Origin: Porphyromonas gingivicanis JCM 15907
GTDB lineage: Bacteria; Bacteroidota; Bacteroidia; Bacteroidales; Porphyromonadaceae
Length of the DNA stretch: 64,000 bases
NCBI RefSeq assembly: GCF_000614585.1
Contig: NZ_BAKX01000004.1
Location: forward strand, 62,001-126,000
Direction of reading: 5' to 3'
Shown: in pieces, positions 47,306 through 57,697 of the stretch
Layout of the letters: each line of letters opens with the position of its first letter
How positions within the stretch are numbered: position 1 is the first letter of the stretch
Translations under genes and position numbers: made by a program
The notes under the pieces: generated by a model
Told to the model about the DNA's origin: nothing
The model's database searches: none
The model's input: the letters and a program-made list of their open reading frames with translations, nothing else

Positions 47306-48841
47306 ATGAAGAAGGCATTCTACTTTTTATGTTTTTCTTTGACATTTTTGATGTTCTGCACCACTGCACAAGCTGGTGAAGGATTTTATCAAACCATCGC
47401 TCCCCAAAAGAGTAAGCAAACAGAGGTAAAAGGCATTCGCTTGAAAACCCAAGCAGAGGTCGGTTCAGTGCTACGGATGGAAATTGCTGCCAATGGATCT
47501 TTTGTGGTAGAGGGAATAGAGTTTGTGGAACAAAAAGAGGTTTTAGGCGAAGTCCACAATTACTACAAAGTACTACAGAAAGATATCTTTATAGGAGGAG
47601 ATATTACTTCTTTATACTGTAATTACTGGGAGTTGGAGTCGGTAGATACAAGCCAAGCACCCTCTCTTAAAGAATTTAATTGTCATGATAATCAGTCCGT
47701 TTCGTTAGACTTTTCACACAATACCCAGCTAAAGAAGCTGGTTTGCAGTCTATGTGATCTTGAAACGCTGGATTTATCCCAAAACACTCAATTAGAGTAC
47801 TTAGATTGTAGCGAAAATAAGCTGACCAGTTTAAATCTTGACAATCATAAGAAACTACAAATACTATCGTTTCAACGAAACAAAATCTCGACTTTCAACT
47901 TGAGTGACCTGACTGCATTGAGAGAGTTTTATAGTGATTATAATTTATTGACCTCAATAGACTGCTCAAAGAATCTTCAACTCCAAGTTCTAAAGTGTAA
48001 TGCAAATAAATTAACTGCGTTAGATCTAACAAACAATAAAGAACTGAAAGAGTTACAGTGTGATCAGAATGAAATAAAAAACTTCTCTCTAAACTCGACT
48101 TCTTTGATCGAATTTTATATCTCTAATTGTAAAACAGAAAGCCTCTCTATAATAGCACCCAATCTCGATCTTTTCGTTTGTTATGGCAATCTTTTGACTT
48201 CTTTAGACCTATCTAAATGTCCCCTTTTGAATGCTCTCTCTTGTCATACAAATAAATTAAAGACGTTAGATCTCTCGACATCTCCCAATCTTGAATACAT
48301 CTGGTGTAATAACAATCAATTAGAAACACTGGATTTTTCTGCTAATCCTCGTGTCTTTTCTGTTACTTGTTATGGTAACTCCCTTCAAGATAAGGAAATG
48401 GACAAACTTATAGAAACATTGCCAACGAGAATAAAAGACGATATGGCAACTCTTATCCTTATTGATACCCAAGATGAATCCGAAAAGAACCAGTGTACAG
48501 TAGCATCTGTAAACAAGGCAAAAGAAAAATCTTGGAGCGTATACGACTATGATGGCGGAAAAACACCTTACCCAGGAATCCCTTATGAGGGGAAGGATAC
48601 TGCCAATGAGATTATTCAGAAAGATGCTATTAGCATATACCCTAATCCTACCACAGACTATCTTTTTCTTCGCAACAATACTGATAACCCCACAGAGGCT
48701 AAGTTATTTGCCGAAGATGGACGCCTGCTTCTTTCTGTACGTGTGGTAAGTTTAATAGAGAAGATAGATTTGAGGTCTTTTAAAGTGGGTACCTACATAC
48801 TACGTGTTGGAGACCAATCGAGAGTTATCTTAAAGAGATAA
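47306..48841 (+). CDS. Leucine-rich-repeat protein with type IX secretion sorting domain
   Basis: A 511-residue secreted or surface protein. A signal peptide (residues about 1-23, cut after AQA) is followed by about twelve leucine-rich repeats of some 21 residues between roughly 110 and 350 (LEYLDCSENKLTSLNLD is one unit). These carry the L-x-x-L-x-C/L-x-x-N pattern of bacterial internalin-like or BspA-like repeats. The last 75 residues form a type IX (Por) C-terminal sorting domain, ISIYPNPTTDYLFL to VGTYILRVGDQSRVILKR. Such cargo is cut and attached to the outer membrane or released. A role in adhesion is inferred. A terminator follows. Confidence 0.92.
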   Translation: MKKAFYFLCFSLTFLMFCTTAQAGEGFYQTIAPQKSKQTEVKGIRLKTQAEVGSVLRMEIAANGSFVVEGIEFVEQKEVLGEVHNYYKVLQKDIFIGGDITSLYCNYWELESVDTSQAPSLKEFNCHDNQSVSLDFSHNTQLKKLVCSLCDLETLDLSQNTQLEYLDCSENKLTSLNLDNHKKLQILSFQRNKISTFNLSDLTALREFYSDYNLLTSIDCSKNLQLQVLKCNANKLTALDLTNNKELKELQCDQNEIKNFSLNSTSLIEFYISNCKTESLSIIAPNLDLFVCYGNLLTSLDLSKCPLLNALSCHTNKLKTLDLSTSPNLEYIWCNNNQLETLDFSANPRVFSVTCYGNSLQDKEMDKLIETLPTRIKDDMATLILIDTQDESEKNQCTVASVNKAKEKSWSVYDYDGGKTPYPGIPYEGKDTANEIIQKDAISIYPNPTTDYLFLRNNTDNPTEAKLFAEDGRLLLSVRVVSLIEKIDLRSFKVGTYILRVGDQSRVILKR

Positions 48842-48899
48842 TTCAATCTGAAGGTTTGTAAGTGAGGGTATTAATACCCTTTAATAGCCTTAAAAACAA

Positions 48900-48937
48900 G
48901 AAGGAGTAGCTGGTATGACCAACTGCTCCCTCTTTTT
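48900..48937 (+). terminator. Terminator after the LRR gene
   Basis: GGAGTAG-TGGT (48903-48914) pairs with ACCA-CTGCTCC (48918-48929) and is followed by five T. It lies 60 bases after the stop. Confidence 0.75.
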
Positions 48938-48981
48938 AATCTTATGGAAACTTCAAATACAGTAGAGGAAAAAGATGCTTT

Positions 48982-50145
48982 CTAACGCTCCCCTCGAACA
49001 ATCATACCGCTACCAAAACAAATGTGCTCATCAGTGTCGTAGATAACCGCATATTGTCCTGGAGCAATGCCCTGTATGGGTTCAGCACTTTCTATCCTAT
49101 ATCCCCCCTCTTTTCGCTTATAGATAAGTCCTCGAACGAATTCGGGAGTGTGTCGTATCTTCAGTGTTATGGAGATGGGAAGTCCTGCATCAAGTTCCTC
49201 TTGCGATAGCGGGTTGCCTACGGCTCCATAGTCAAAAAGATCTTCCGTAATGAAGTTAAACTTGTCAATGTATATCTCTCTGCCATATTGAGTCAATGGG
49301 TCGTAGCCTCGACTAACCAGTATAATGTTACGTTTACAATCCTTTTTCACCACAAACCACGGACCACCACTAAGCCCGAGACCCTTTCTCTGCCCGATAG
49401 TGTGAAACCAAAAGCCTTGATGGGTGCCTAATACTTTTCCCGTTTCGTACTCGATTATCCGCCCAGGCTTCTTACCTAAGTAGCGTTCGATAAAGTCGTT
49501 ATAGTTAATCTTCCCGAGAAAACAGATGCCTTGACTATCCTTACGCTGTGCATTGGCTAAGCCTGCTTCTAAAGCAACTTCTCTTACTTGCTGCTTATTC
49601 AGATGCCCCAAGGGGAAAAGAAGTTTAGAGATTTGTTGAAAGTTTATCTGCGCTAAGAAATCGGTCTGGTCTTTCACCGCATCGGGAGCCGTGGCTAAGA
49701 AAGTTTTGCCCCCTATAATCTCCGTAGAGGCATAGTGCCCCGTGGCGATATAGTCGTACAAATGCCCGATACGCTCCTCGAAAACTCCAAACTTGATGAA
49801 CTTATTGCACATCATGTCGGGATTAGGTGTGAGTCCCTTACGTACACTTTCGATGGTATAATTAACCACACGCTCCCAATAGTCCTTGTGAAGGTCTATC
49901 ATCTCGTAGCGCAAGCCATATTTGCGAGCCAGCAAAGTAACCATCTCCATATCCTCTTCGGCAGGACAATCTATGTATCCCTCCTCGTCCTCCATACCTA
50001 TGCGTATATAGTAAAGGTCAGGACGGAAGCCAGCCTCTATCAATAAATGCGCCGCCACGGAGCTATCTACCCCGCCCGATGCCAGCAAAGCGATGCGAGT
50101 ATCGCGGGAAAGCTCTAAAATGTGTGGAGGTAAGGGATAGCGCAT
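48982..50145 (-). CDS. mnmA: tRNA-specific 2-thiouridylase
   Basis: Installs 2-thiouridine at position 34 of tRNA for Glu, Gln and Lys. The 387 residues show the PP-loop [13 protein letters not shown] (about 18-30), the catalytic cysteine in [10 protein letters not shown], the second cysteine in [13 protein letters not shown], and the [14 protein letters not shown] motif. Length and motifs are complete. argS lies 29 bp upstream on the same strand, so two tRNA-related genes probably share a transcript. Confidence 0.96.
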   Translation of the reverse strand: MRYPLPPHILELSRDTRIALLASGGVDSSVAAHLLIEAGFRPDLYYIRIGMEDEEGYIDCPAEEDMEMVTLLARKYGLRYEMIDLHKDYWERVVNYTIESVRKGLTPNPDMMCNKFIKFGVFEERIGHLYDYIATGHYASTEIIGGKTFLATAPDAVKDQTDFLAQINFQQISKLLFPLGHLNKQQVREVALEAGLANAQRKDSQGICFLGKINYNDFIERYLGKKPGRIIEYETGKVLGTHQGFWFHTIGQRKGLGLSGGPWFVVKKDCKRNIILVSRGYDPLTQYGREIYIDKFNFITEDLFDYGAVGNPLSQEELDAGLPISITLKIRHTPEFVRGLIYKRKEGGYRIESAEPIQGIAPGQYAVIYDTDEHICFGSGMIVRGER

Positions 50146-50174
50146 AGGGATTTAAGTAATAGGAGTGGCGGTGA

Positions 50175-51965
50175 TTACATCTTTTCGGGCATTTCGATAC
50201 CCAACAAAGCCATTGCACGGCAGATGGTGTCGGCTACTGTACGGCTGAGGAAGAGACGCACTCCACGGAGGGCTACATCGGACTCTTTCATAATTGGGCA
50301 GTCGTGGTAGAAGGAGTTGTATGCCTTGACCAAATCGTACACATAGTTGGCAATGAGTGCAGGGCTATAGATGCGCCCAGCCTCTTCGATAACCGAAGGA
50401 TAGTCAGAGAGCTGTTGTATCAGTTCAATCTCACGAGCCGATAAGGTGGTTACAGTTGTAAGTTTGTCCGAAAAGGTGTCCCCACTCTGCGTTGCTTTTT
50501 CGAGCAAAGAGCGGATACGAGCATAGGTGTACTGTATAAAAGAGGCGGTGTTTCCGTTGAAGTCGATAGATTCCTCGGGGTTGAATGTCATATTCTTGCG
50601 TGGATCTACCTTGAGGATGAAGTATTTGAGCGAGCCTAAGCCTACACGACGTGCAACCTCACGACGCTCTTCGTCGCTGAAGTCGGCTGCTCGCCCCGCC
50701 TCTTTGGCTATTTGCTCGGCTGCATCAATCATTTCGTCCATTAGGTCGTCGGCATCTACCACGGTACCCTCACGGCTTTTCATACGTCCGTTGGGGAGCT
50801 CTACCATACCATAGCTAAAGTGTACTAAACTCTTGCCGAAAGCAAAGCCCAATCGGTCCAAAAGGAGGGAGAGTACTTTGAAGTGATACTCCTGCTCGTT
50901 GCCTACCACATAAACCATACGATCTATAGGATAGTCCTTATAGCGCAACTTGGCTGTACCGATGTCTTGTGTCATATATACAGAGGTACCATCGGAGCGG
51001 AGAAGAATTTTTTCGTCCAACCCTTCTTGGGTTAAGTCTGCCCATACGCTACCATCTTCGTGACGCACAAAGAGCCCTTCATCTAAGCCTCGAAGTACCT
51101 CTTCTTTACCCCGTAGATAGGTCTCGCTTTCGTAATATATTTTGTCAAAATCCACCCCGAGACGACGATACGTTTCATCGAATCCATCGTAGACCCATTG
51201 GTTCATCGTGCGCCAGAGAGATAGTACCTCTTCGTCGCCATTTTCCCACTTGCGGAGCATTTCTCTTGCTTCTTTCATCAGAGGAGAGGCGTTCTCAGCT
51301 TCCTCTTTACTCATCCCTTTGCCCATAAGCTCTTTAAGCTCCTCTTTATAGTGCTTGTCGAACTCAACATAAAAGTCCCCAACTAAGTGGTCTCCCTTCT
51401 TACCAGTGGACTCAGGAGTAGCTTGGTTACCCCACTTTATCCAAGCCAGCATAGACTTGCATATGTGTATCCCCCGGTCGTTTACGATATTGGTCTTGAC
51501 GACTTTCAAACCATTGGCATCAAGTATACGTGAAAGACTATAGCCAAGTAGATTATTACGAATGTGTCCTAAGTGTAGGGGTTTGTTTGTATTGGGCGAG
51601 GAGTACTCAATCATCACCAATGGAGCCTCTTCTGTTACCTTTTTGTGCCCGTAGTCCGAAGTGTTACCTATTTCTTGCAACGCACTTATCCATAAAGAGG
51701 GGGTAAGAGAGAGGTTCAAGAAGCCTTTCACTACATTGTAGCTAGCAATCCATTCATAAGAGGATTGGAGTGCTTTCGCAATTTCTTCCGCAGTCTCTTC
51801 TGGTTTCTTTCGAGAGAGTTTGAGAAGAGGAAAAACAACCAAGGTGATATGCCCTTCAAACTCGGGACGCGTTTTCTGTATTTGTAGTAGTTTGCACGCT
51901 TGAGCTCCGTAGAGTTTTTCAAGAGTTGTGCTAAAAGCCGTTGATAACTGTTGCTGTAAAGACAT
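50175..51965 (-). CDS. argS: Arginyl-tRNA synthetase
   Basis: Charges tRNA-Arg, 596 residues, class Ia. The HIGH motif is HLGHIRNN in NTNKPLHLGHIRNNLLG (about residues 117-133). The KMSKS-like motif is replaced by MKSREGT, as usual in ArgRS. The N-terminal Add-1 domain covers the first 100 residues and the C-terminal DALR domain begins near residue 470 and ends with MALLGIEMPEKM. It precedes mnmA by 29 bp. No riboswitch or T-box-like leader was seen upstream. Confidence 0.97.
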   Translation of the reverse strand: MSLQQQLSTAFSTTLEKLYGAQACKLLQIQKTRPEFEGHITLVVFPLLKLSRKKPEETAEEIAKALQSSYEWIASYNVVKGFLNLSLTPSLWISALQEIGNTSDYGHKKVTEEAPLVMIEYSSPNTNKPLHLGHIRNNLLGYSLSRILDANGLKVVKTNIVNDRGIHICKSMLAWIKWGNQATPESTGKKGDHLVGDFYVEFDKHYKEELKELMGKGMSKEEAENASPLMKEAREMLRKWENGDEEVLSLWRTMNQWVYDGFDETYRRLGVDFDKIYYESETYLRGKEEVLRGLDEGLFVRHEDGSVWADLTQEGLDEKILLRSDGTSVYMTQDIGTAKLRYKDYPIDRMVYVVGNEQEYHFKVLSLLLDRLGFAFGKSLVHFSYGMVELPNGRMKSREGTVVDADDLMDEMIDAAEQIAKEAGRAADFSDEERREVARRVGLGSLKYFILKVDPRKNMTFNPEESIDFNGNTASFIQYTYARIRSLLEKATQSGDTFSDKLTTVTTLSAREIELIQQLSDYPSVIEEAGRIYSPALIANYVYDLVKAYNSFYHDCPIMKESDVALRGVRLFLSRTVADTICRAMALLGIEMPEKM

Positions 51966-52230
51966 TGGGCAGTTGATAAAATATGAATGAACTTACATGT
52001 CAAAGAGAATAGTATCGACCGATACTATTTTCCGTGCAAAGTTAGCTATTAGCCAATAAAGGAGATACATATTGTAGGAGATTGTGGAATAAATCTTTTG
52101 AAATCTACTCTTTTTGAATCCATAGTATGCTCTCTTGTGAGAAAGAATGCAATAACCTCTTTTTGTGTAATAGAAGAGAGAAAGAATTTTTATCTTATTT
52201 TCGTGGTAACAAGTATTCTATAGATCTGTT

Positions 52231-52521
52231 ATGACATATTATTTCTTGATTATTGGTGTTCTGTGTTTTTCGGTTGGCCTTTTGTGCTATCGTTTCCCCT
52301 CCCTTATTGCAGGATATAATATGATGTCGAAAGAGGAGCGGAAGAAGATTGATATTGGCTACGTTAAGCGGACTATTCTAATTTGTCTATCGCTACTTGG
52401 ATGTCTCTCCATCTTATTTATGTTTTTGCCCGATCGTACTATAACACACATTGTATGGCTTGTACTTTCGTTGTCTGTTATAGGGGTAATGCTTGTCATA
52501 GTTAATAGAAAAAAGAAATAG
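52231..52521 (+). CDS. DUF3784 small membrane protein
   Basis: A 96-residue protein with three membrane helices (about 1-22, 47-67, 71-90) and the DUF3784 phrase IAGYNMMSKEERKKID between the first two. The family is widespread and uncharacterised. The gene stands alone on the plus strand between minus-strand argS and the repair gene. A short hairpin follows directly. Confidence 0.85.
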   Translation: MTYYFLIIGVLCFSVGLLCYRFPSLIAGYNMMSKEERKKIDIGYVKRTILICLSLLGCLSILFMFLPDRTITHIVWLVLSLSVIGVMLVIVNRKKK

Positions 52522-52543
52522 AGACTCAAAAAGTCTCTATTCC
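52520..52543 (+). terminator. Small hairpin at the end of the DUF3784 gene
   Basis: AGAGACT (52520-52526) pairs with AGTCTCT (52532-52538), with the loop CAAAA. The T-run after it is weak, so termination is only likely. Confidence 0.35.
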
Positions 52544-52574
52544 CAATTATAAATATTATTTGTTATCCACCAAG

Positions 52575-53293
52575 TTACTTCCGTTTGAGATGTAGATAAT
52601 GCTTTCTTTGCTCTTCGGGTAACTTCTCGATAGCATAACGAAGCGAAGTGCGAGGCATACTACTCGCATATTGATCTAAAAATGCTATAAGCGTTTCAAT
52701 ATCTCTTTTACCCACCTCTCGAAGCATCCAACCAACGGCTTTGTGCATTAAGTCATGAGAATGATAGAGGAGTTGTTCTGCCAGAGCTATCGTTGTTGTA
52801 AAATACCCCTCTCGGATAAAGGCGTAAGTCGATACGATAGCGATGCGTTGCTCCCAAAGGTTATCACTCTGGCTAAACGCTTTAGCTCATCGTGTTTCTT
52901 ATCTAACAGATAATTCCCTACTATCTTGTAACAAGAGAGATCTACTAAATCCCAATTATTTATTCGATCGGTATGAGCGAGGTAGAAGCGGTATATCTCT
53001 TCTCGTTCTTCTTCTTTTTTGCTTCGCTCAAAACGTTCCACTAAAATCAATAGACCGCAAAGTCGCACTTCATGCCATGGGCTTTGCAGAAGCTCTCGCA
53101 GTGTATCGAAAGAGGTTGAGAGGTGTTGCTTTGCCTCTTTGCGTATTATGGGAACAGGCAAGCCTAAGAACTGGTCTCCCTCTCCGTAGCCTCCTTTGCC
53201 TGTCTTGAAGAAACGCATAAGCACCTCTCTTTGGTGAGGGTCGGCTTGGTCGGATAGAAGAGTGTAGATTTCTTGAGCTTCTGATGTTTTCAT
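52575..53293 (-). pseudogene. AlkD-like DNA alkylation repair protein, one-base frameshift
   Basis: A HEAT-like repeat protein of the DNA alkylation repair (AlkD) family, which removes or bypasses alkylated bases. The N-terminal frame (53293 to about 52872) shows FLGLPVPIIRKEAKQH and NNWDLVDLSCYKIVGNYL. After LKRLA the frame departs and stops at 52787. One inserted base near 52872 restores the family C-terminus (SDNLWEQRIAIVSTYAFIRE, then LMHKAVGWMLREVGKRD) to a stop at 52575, about 239 residues in all. Probably a sequencing error or a recent mutation. The start overlaps the phosphatase end by 4 bp. Confidence 0.88.
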
Positions 53294-55007
53294 CGAGCAG
53301 AGATAATTTGTAAGATGCGATTGTTGAGGTAGAATGTTTCTGTTTTATCTACAACAGCATTGTTGGGAGCTCGGAATTTTTTAGCTGTTCCTTGTTGAAA
53401 TTCTTTGTCAGTACCCACTTCCATATTGGGAGTGAAGGGGTAGATGCGCAACTTTTTCTTCTTCGTTAACTTCACTTCGAGGTATTGAGGTATCTTATTG
53501 CTTTCTCCTTTTATAGAGGTCGTATAATTGGCAAATACTTTACTATGGGGAGCATAAGCCTCATCAGTTAGTTGAGGTAGTCTATTTTCCAGACCCCATA
53601 AGCGACATAGATACTCATTAATCTCTGTGTTCAACACCATACCTGTGGGACGATGATTTTCAGGGTGATAGGAAGCGAGTAAAACTTCCTCACCTGTATG
53701 CCCATGGGTCGTAAATCCAAAGGGAAGATACTTTTTATAAATAGCGCAAATAACGGAGGATAAATCTTGGCTGTATAACCCCTTTTCGGTAGAGATACCT
53801 TTGCGTTCTTCGAGAGGTATAGGGCTATTCTTGTAAGACTTGCAGTGGAAGAGAGCTTCTAAGTCTTCTTGATCTAAGGAGATTTGGGCATATTGTTCAA
53901 ATAACTCTTGAGCTTGTTCTCTTTGGGTTTGGTTAAGAAGTTGAGCCATCCCCTCGGCAGTCTTTTGAATAGAGGTCAGATGTCCGAAAAGTTCTTTTTC
54001 AGAGGCTTTGTCGTACTTTTTAAGTCGCTGGAGTCCTATGCTCATACCGCTGTTACCATGGTCGGAGAGTATGATGATGGCGGTATTTTTATCCTTTTGA
54101 GCGAAATCTAATGCGACCTTCACAGCCTTGTCAAAGGCGAGCATCTCTGTGGCCATACCTACGGGATCGTTGGCGTGAGCCGCCCAGTCTACCTTACTTC
54201 CCTCAACCATTAGGAAGAAACCCTCCTTATTGTTATGATCAAGTAAAGAGAGAGCCTTTTGGGTCATTTCTGCCAGCGAAGGTACTTTTTGAGGGTTTCT
54301 GTCAAGATCGTAGGGCAGGGCATAGTCACTGAAAAGTGCCCACAACTTCTCTCCCTCGAAAGCCCGCATGGCAGAGAGATCTTTTTCGATATAGGTGATG
54401 TTTTGTTCCTTAAGGCTTGTGCCAGCTCTGGTGTTATAAAGGCAGTCCCTCCGCCTAACATAACATCAACAGGCAAGTGTACCATTTGAGGAGCAATCCA
54501 GTCTCTTCTACTTCTTCTATACGAATGGGCAGCGCAATCGGCAGGAGTGGCATGGGTAAACTCACATGTTACCACCAATCCAGAGCGTTTATTAAGGAGC
54601 CATTTACCTGCTTCTAAAATAGTTGCCATAGGTTGGAAGGCTCGCTTAGGGTCTACAGGTATCAAGTCGTGGTCGGTCGCTTCGGGATAAGTAGCTACGA
54701 ATCCCGTTTGTGAGGGCATGCCTGTCATATAGCAACTGGTTGTGGGGGCAGAGTCTCCTATCGGAGCATCGGAAGAGAAAGTAACCACTGTACCACTAAT
54801 CAGAGGGTCCATGTTGAGATGTTTAGCCTCTTTGTTGAGGTAACGTTGGTACCACCGTGCGAGCGAAATGGTAGAGAGCGAAGTTCCGTCAGGAATCATC
54901 ACAATGATGTTTTTGACAGGAGCTACTTTTTCGGGTAGTCCTGCATACAGAGTATTTCCAAAGCTCAATAGTAGAGCTACTGAAAGAAGGATAGATTTTA
55001 TATTCAT
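53290..55007 (-). pseudogene. Alkaline phosphatase, one-base frameshift in the middle
   Basis: A secreted alkaline phosphatase of about 570 residues in two frames. Frame one (from 55007) has a signal peptide (MNIKSILLSVALLLSFGNTL), the metal site IVMIPDGTSLST and the nucleophile region GDSAPTTSCYMTG. Frame two (to 53290) has FFLMVEGSKVDWAAHAND, IILSDHGNSGMS and FTTHGHTGEEVLL with the remaining metal ligands. They join at about 54410-54412, where one A is missing between LAQAL and KEQNITYIEKD. All metal-binding motifs are present once joined. It overlaps the AlkD-like gene by 4 bp. Confidence 0.9.
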
Positions 55008-55034
55008 TATGTAAAGTAGATAGTGTTGTATAGG

Positions 55035-55514
55035 TTACGGTTCGAGAAGTTCGGGGATAACCTCTCCCAAGGTTTTTCTAATGTGAGGTCGGGGAGTATT
55101 CTCTGCGTGTATTATAAGAATAGTGTCATGGCCTGCCACTGTGCCCAAAACAACAGGGGAGTGTAGGGCATCAATCTCACATGCTATACAAGAAGCATAT
55201 CCGGGGTCTGTTTTTATGACAGAAAGATTGCCCGATATTTGAAGTGAGCGGAAGCCTTTTGTGCCGATAAAGCGCACCATCTCTTCTGAAATCTGGACTC
55301 TCTCGTCAGGCAGACTATAATAAGTAGGTTTGCCCGAAGAGGCATAACGCTCTTTGGTAATATGTAATTCCAAAAGATCTCGAGAGATGGTACCTTGCCC
55401 AGCTGTAACCCCATTGGCTTGTAGGAGCTTTTGTAACATCTTTTGATCAGAGATATTGTTACTTTTAATAAGTCTACATATAAGAGCTTGTCTATAATCT
55501 TTTGGTGAAGCCAT
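55035..55514 (-). CDS. argR: Arginine repressor
   Basis: A 159-residue hexameric regulator that binds arginine. The N-terminal winged helix spans about residues 8-70 (LICRLIKSNNISDQ, TAGQGTISRDLLELH), and the C-terminal oligomerisation and arginine-binding domain contains ALHSPVVLGTVAGHDTILII. It controls arginine metabolism genes in other bacteria; none of those is adjacent, although argS lies 3 kb away. It is 28 bp upstream of the alkaline phosphatase gene on the same strand. Confidence 0.93.
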   Translation of the reverse strand: MASPKDYRQALICRLIKSNNISDQKMLQKLLQANGVTAGQGTISRDLLELHITKERYASSGKPTYYSLPDERVQISEEMVRFIGTKGFRSLQISGNLSVIKTDPGYASCIACEIDALHSPVVLGTVAGHDTILIIHAENTPRPHIRKTLGEVIPELLEP

Positions 55515-55656
55515 ATTCTATATTCTCTTATTGGTTTTTACCGCCTTTGTAACGTTCTCTTATGACAAAAGTACAAAATAAACCGATGGAGAAAAATAGA
55601 AAGTATAAATGTAGGAATATCAAAGATTTATAATCTATTTTGACAAGAAAATAAGA

Positions 55657-55778
55657 ATATGCAAGAAGAGTTGTAAACCATAAAAAAGTGATTTAGGACT
55701 GTCATCTCTTAGGGATTAATACTTTCATCTGTAAGCATTATGGGTTTTCGGTGTAAGGGTTAATGGTTTTGCCCAAAA
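55657..55778. repeat. 122-bp direct repeat, copy 1
   Basis: This 122-bp segment recurs at 57404-57525 with two differences noted by eye. It contains the motif AAGGGTTAATGGTTTTGCCC, related to the dispersed AAGCATTAACCCTTTTG motif elsewhere in the window. It sits between argR and the split exported-protein gene. Confidence 0.8.
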
Positions 55779-55823
55779 CAAGAAAAGTGCCTTTCATGGT
55801 TTGTTGCACACCCTAACACGTCT

Positions 55824-55866
55824 AAAAGGGGCTGTGGTAAAACTCAAATTTCCCCACAGCCCCTTA
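55824..55866 (-). terminator. Strong hairpin after the split exported-protein gene
   Basis: AAGGGGCTGTGG pairs perfectly with CCACAGCCCCTT. On the minus strand a run of four T follows. It starts 25 bases beyond the gene stop and can act in either direction. Confidence 0.7.
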
Positions 55867-55890
55867 ATTGAAGTTACTTAGAAACTATAC

Positions 55891-57125
55891 CTAACGATAG
55901 TCTACATAAAAAGGATTCCCCAACGAATAGTAGTGGTATGGCCCATATTTACCAGCTCCGGGCACCCACTTTCCCGCCATAGAGCAAGGGATCGCTTGGT
56001 AGCGCCCATCGGGCTTCTTCACGATAACATAGCCAAAGACGATCCTATATCTACCCGTACTGGTATCTTCGATTTTCCACTCATCACTCTTGATCAGTGT
56101 CTTGACGATTTTGTCTTTGGGCCACTGCTTGCGCATAATTTGCTCAAAGGTCGCAATCATCTGGGGCGTGTTCATACGCCCAGGCTTGGGCATATCGTAG
56201 ACCCGTTCTTGTCGCTCACGATACTCCTCCTGCGCACTCTTGACCCGCTCATCGGCTTTTCGCTCCTGCTCGGCTTTCATCTCTGCCAGTGTCCTTGGCT
56301 TAGGGTATATGGCTTGATACTCCTGATCCATAGAGGCATACATCTGCTTGAGTGAGGCTACCATAGTCTGCACCTCGGATCTGAATCCCTTAGATTGCCA
56401 TCAACAAGCTCTCCAGAGAGCTTATTCACAGCTTGGAAGAGGTAATACTTCTTTAGATTTGGGCTCAGGTCCGCCGTCTGCATATACTTATAGATCCTCC
56501 TGAGTTGCTCTGCCTCACTGAAGCGAGAGCGAGTAGCAGAGCCGTTAAAAGGGGACAACAATATCTTTTGAACTGCCGCCGCTACTCGCTGGTATTCCAT
56601 ATCCCAATCATTCCATCGAAAGTCTTGTACCTGCTCACGCTTAGGATTATTCAGCAACGTAAGGAAGTACAGCATGGCTTTGTTGTCATCGGGCCAAGCT
56701 ATGAACTCGATATCGCGCTGCTCTACGGCTTTCTTTAGCCTCAGAAGGTAATAGGCAAGGCTCTCAAACTGCGCACGAGTGTCTAGCGTCTGATCAAATG
56801 CCCCTCCATGATCGCTCTGCTTGGCTAGGGCGTAGAAACTGTCTGGGGTTTGCTCTGCGATTTGCACTTGTTTCATGATCGCCAGAGGATCGACTTCGTC
56901 CGTCTTAGGGAGATTGCTCTGCATCTGGCGCTGAGTCGATCCTTGAGCCTGCGCAGGCTCCACGTCCAATTGCTGACTAACCTCATTGGTCACTTCCTTG
57001 GCGACCTCCTCGGTCTTGGTCTTCAACTTCTTGACATATTTCCCCAACTGTGCATGAGCGGGGACTAGGGCTAGGAGCACAAATAGGCTAAGCGCTCCTA
57101 ACCTGGTAAAGCATTTCATTTTCAT
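55891..57125 (-). pseudogene. Unknown exported protein split by a frameshift
   Basis: Two overlapping minus-strand frames appear to be one gene of about 410 residues. The first (57125 to 56358, 255 residues) starts with a signal peptide ending in PAHAQ, then a charged helix (YVKKLKTKTEEVAKEVTNEV). The second (to 55891, 160 residues) begins MQTMVASLKQMYASMDQ and ends with GAGKYGPYHYYSLGNPFYVD. Removing the frame change near 56377 (one missing base) reads through as DSD then SEVQTMVASL. No family is recognised. The region looks more GC-rich than its surroundings and lies between two copies of a 122-bp repeat, which suggests insertion or transfer. Confidence 0.72.
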
Positions 57126-57291
57126 AGTAAAAAGAATTATCTAATAATATGAGTTTATCCATCTATTCTTGGGCATAAGCCCCAGCAAACCACACAGCAC
57201 CTCTGAGGCTATTGGGCAACGCGAAGGTCGTAATGTGACGACGCTACAATAGTTCTCTTCTTGATGATACAATTAGGTGCATTACGGAACA

Positions 57292-57384
57292 AAGATAAAA
57301 ATTTTGTGGAAGATATTCCGTGCGGCGAGCTAAGTAGTCCCTAAAGAAAGTCAACGAAGATAAAAATTTTGTGGAAGATATTCC
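57292..57384. repeat. Exact 28-bp direct repeat
   Basis: Copies at 57292-57319 and 57357-57384 begin AAGATAAAAATTTTG and end AAGATATTCC without a mismatch. The copies start 65 bp apart. Confidence 0.75.
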
Positions 57385-57403
57385 CCATGCTTGACACTGG
57401 AGC

Positions 57404-57525
57404 ATATGCAAGAAGAGTTGTAAGCCATAAAAAAGTGATTTAGGATTGTCATCTCTTAGGGATTAATACTTTCATCTGTAAGCATTATGGGTTTTCGGTG
57501 TAAGGGTTAATGGTTTTGCCCAAAA
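57404..57525. repeat. 122-bp direct repeat, copy 2
   Basis: Near-identical to 55657-55778 and in the same orientation. The two copies enclose the split exported-protein gene and its terminator, about 1.63 kb. Confidence 0.8.
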
Positions 57526-57697
57526 GGATTAAAGGTTTTTCGAGTAAGCTATATACCCTTTTAGAAAGAGCGATTGTTCCTGTTTTTGGGGACGATATAG
57601 ATATATTTTATAGAGCTATATAAAATATCTGTTGAGAGGGGGGGCAATTATGTAGACCTTTGCACCAGAATTTTTAATACAAAATATATCATACATT

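Larger units (their letters stand above)
57126..57697. other. Repeat-rich intergenic region upstream of ahpC
   Basis: About 570 bases containing a 28-bp direct repeat, copy 2 of the 122-bp repeat and the leader of ahpC. GGATTAAAGG and TATACCCTTTTAG after the long repeat extend the same motif family. No gene is supported. Confidence 0.5.

Noticed and set aside
47127-47309. 60-codon frame before the LRR gene
   Set aside because: It overlaps the LRR start, lacks a family match and lies in a long leader; not supported as a gene.
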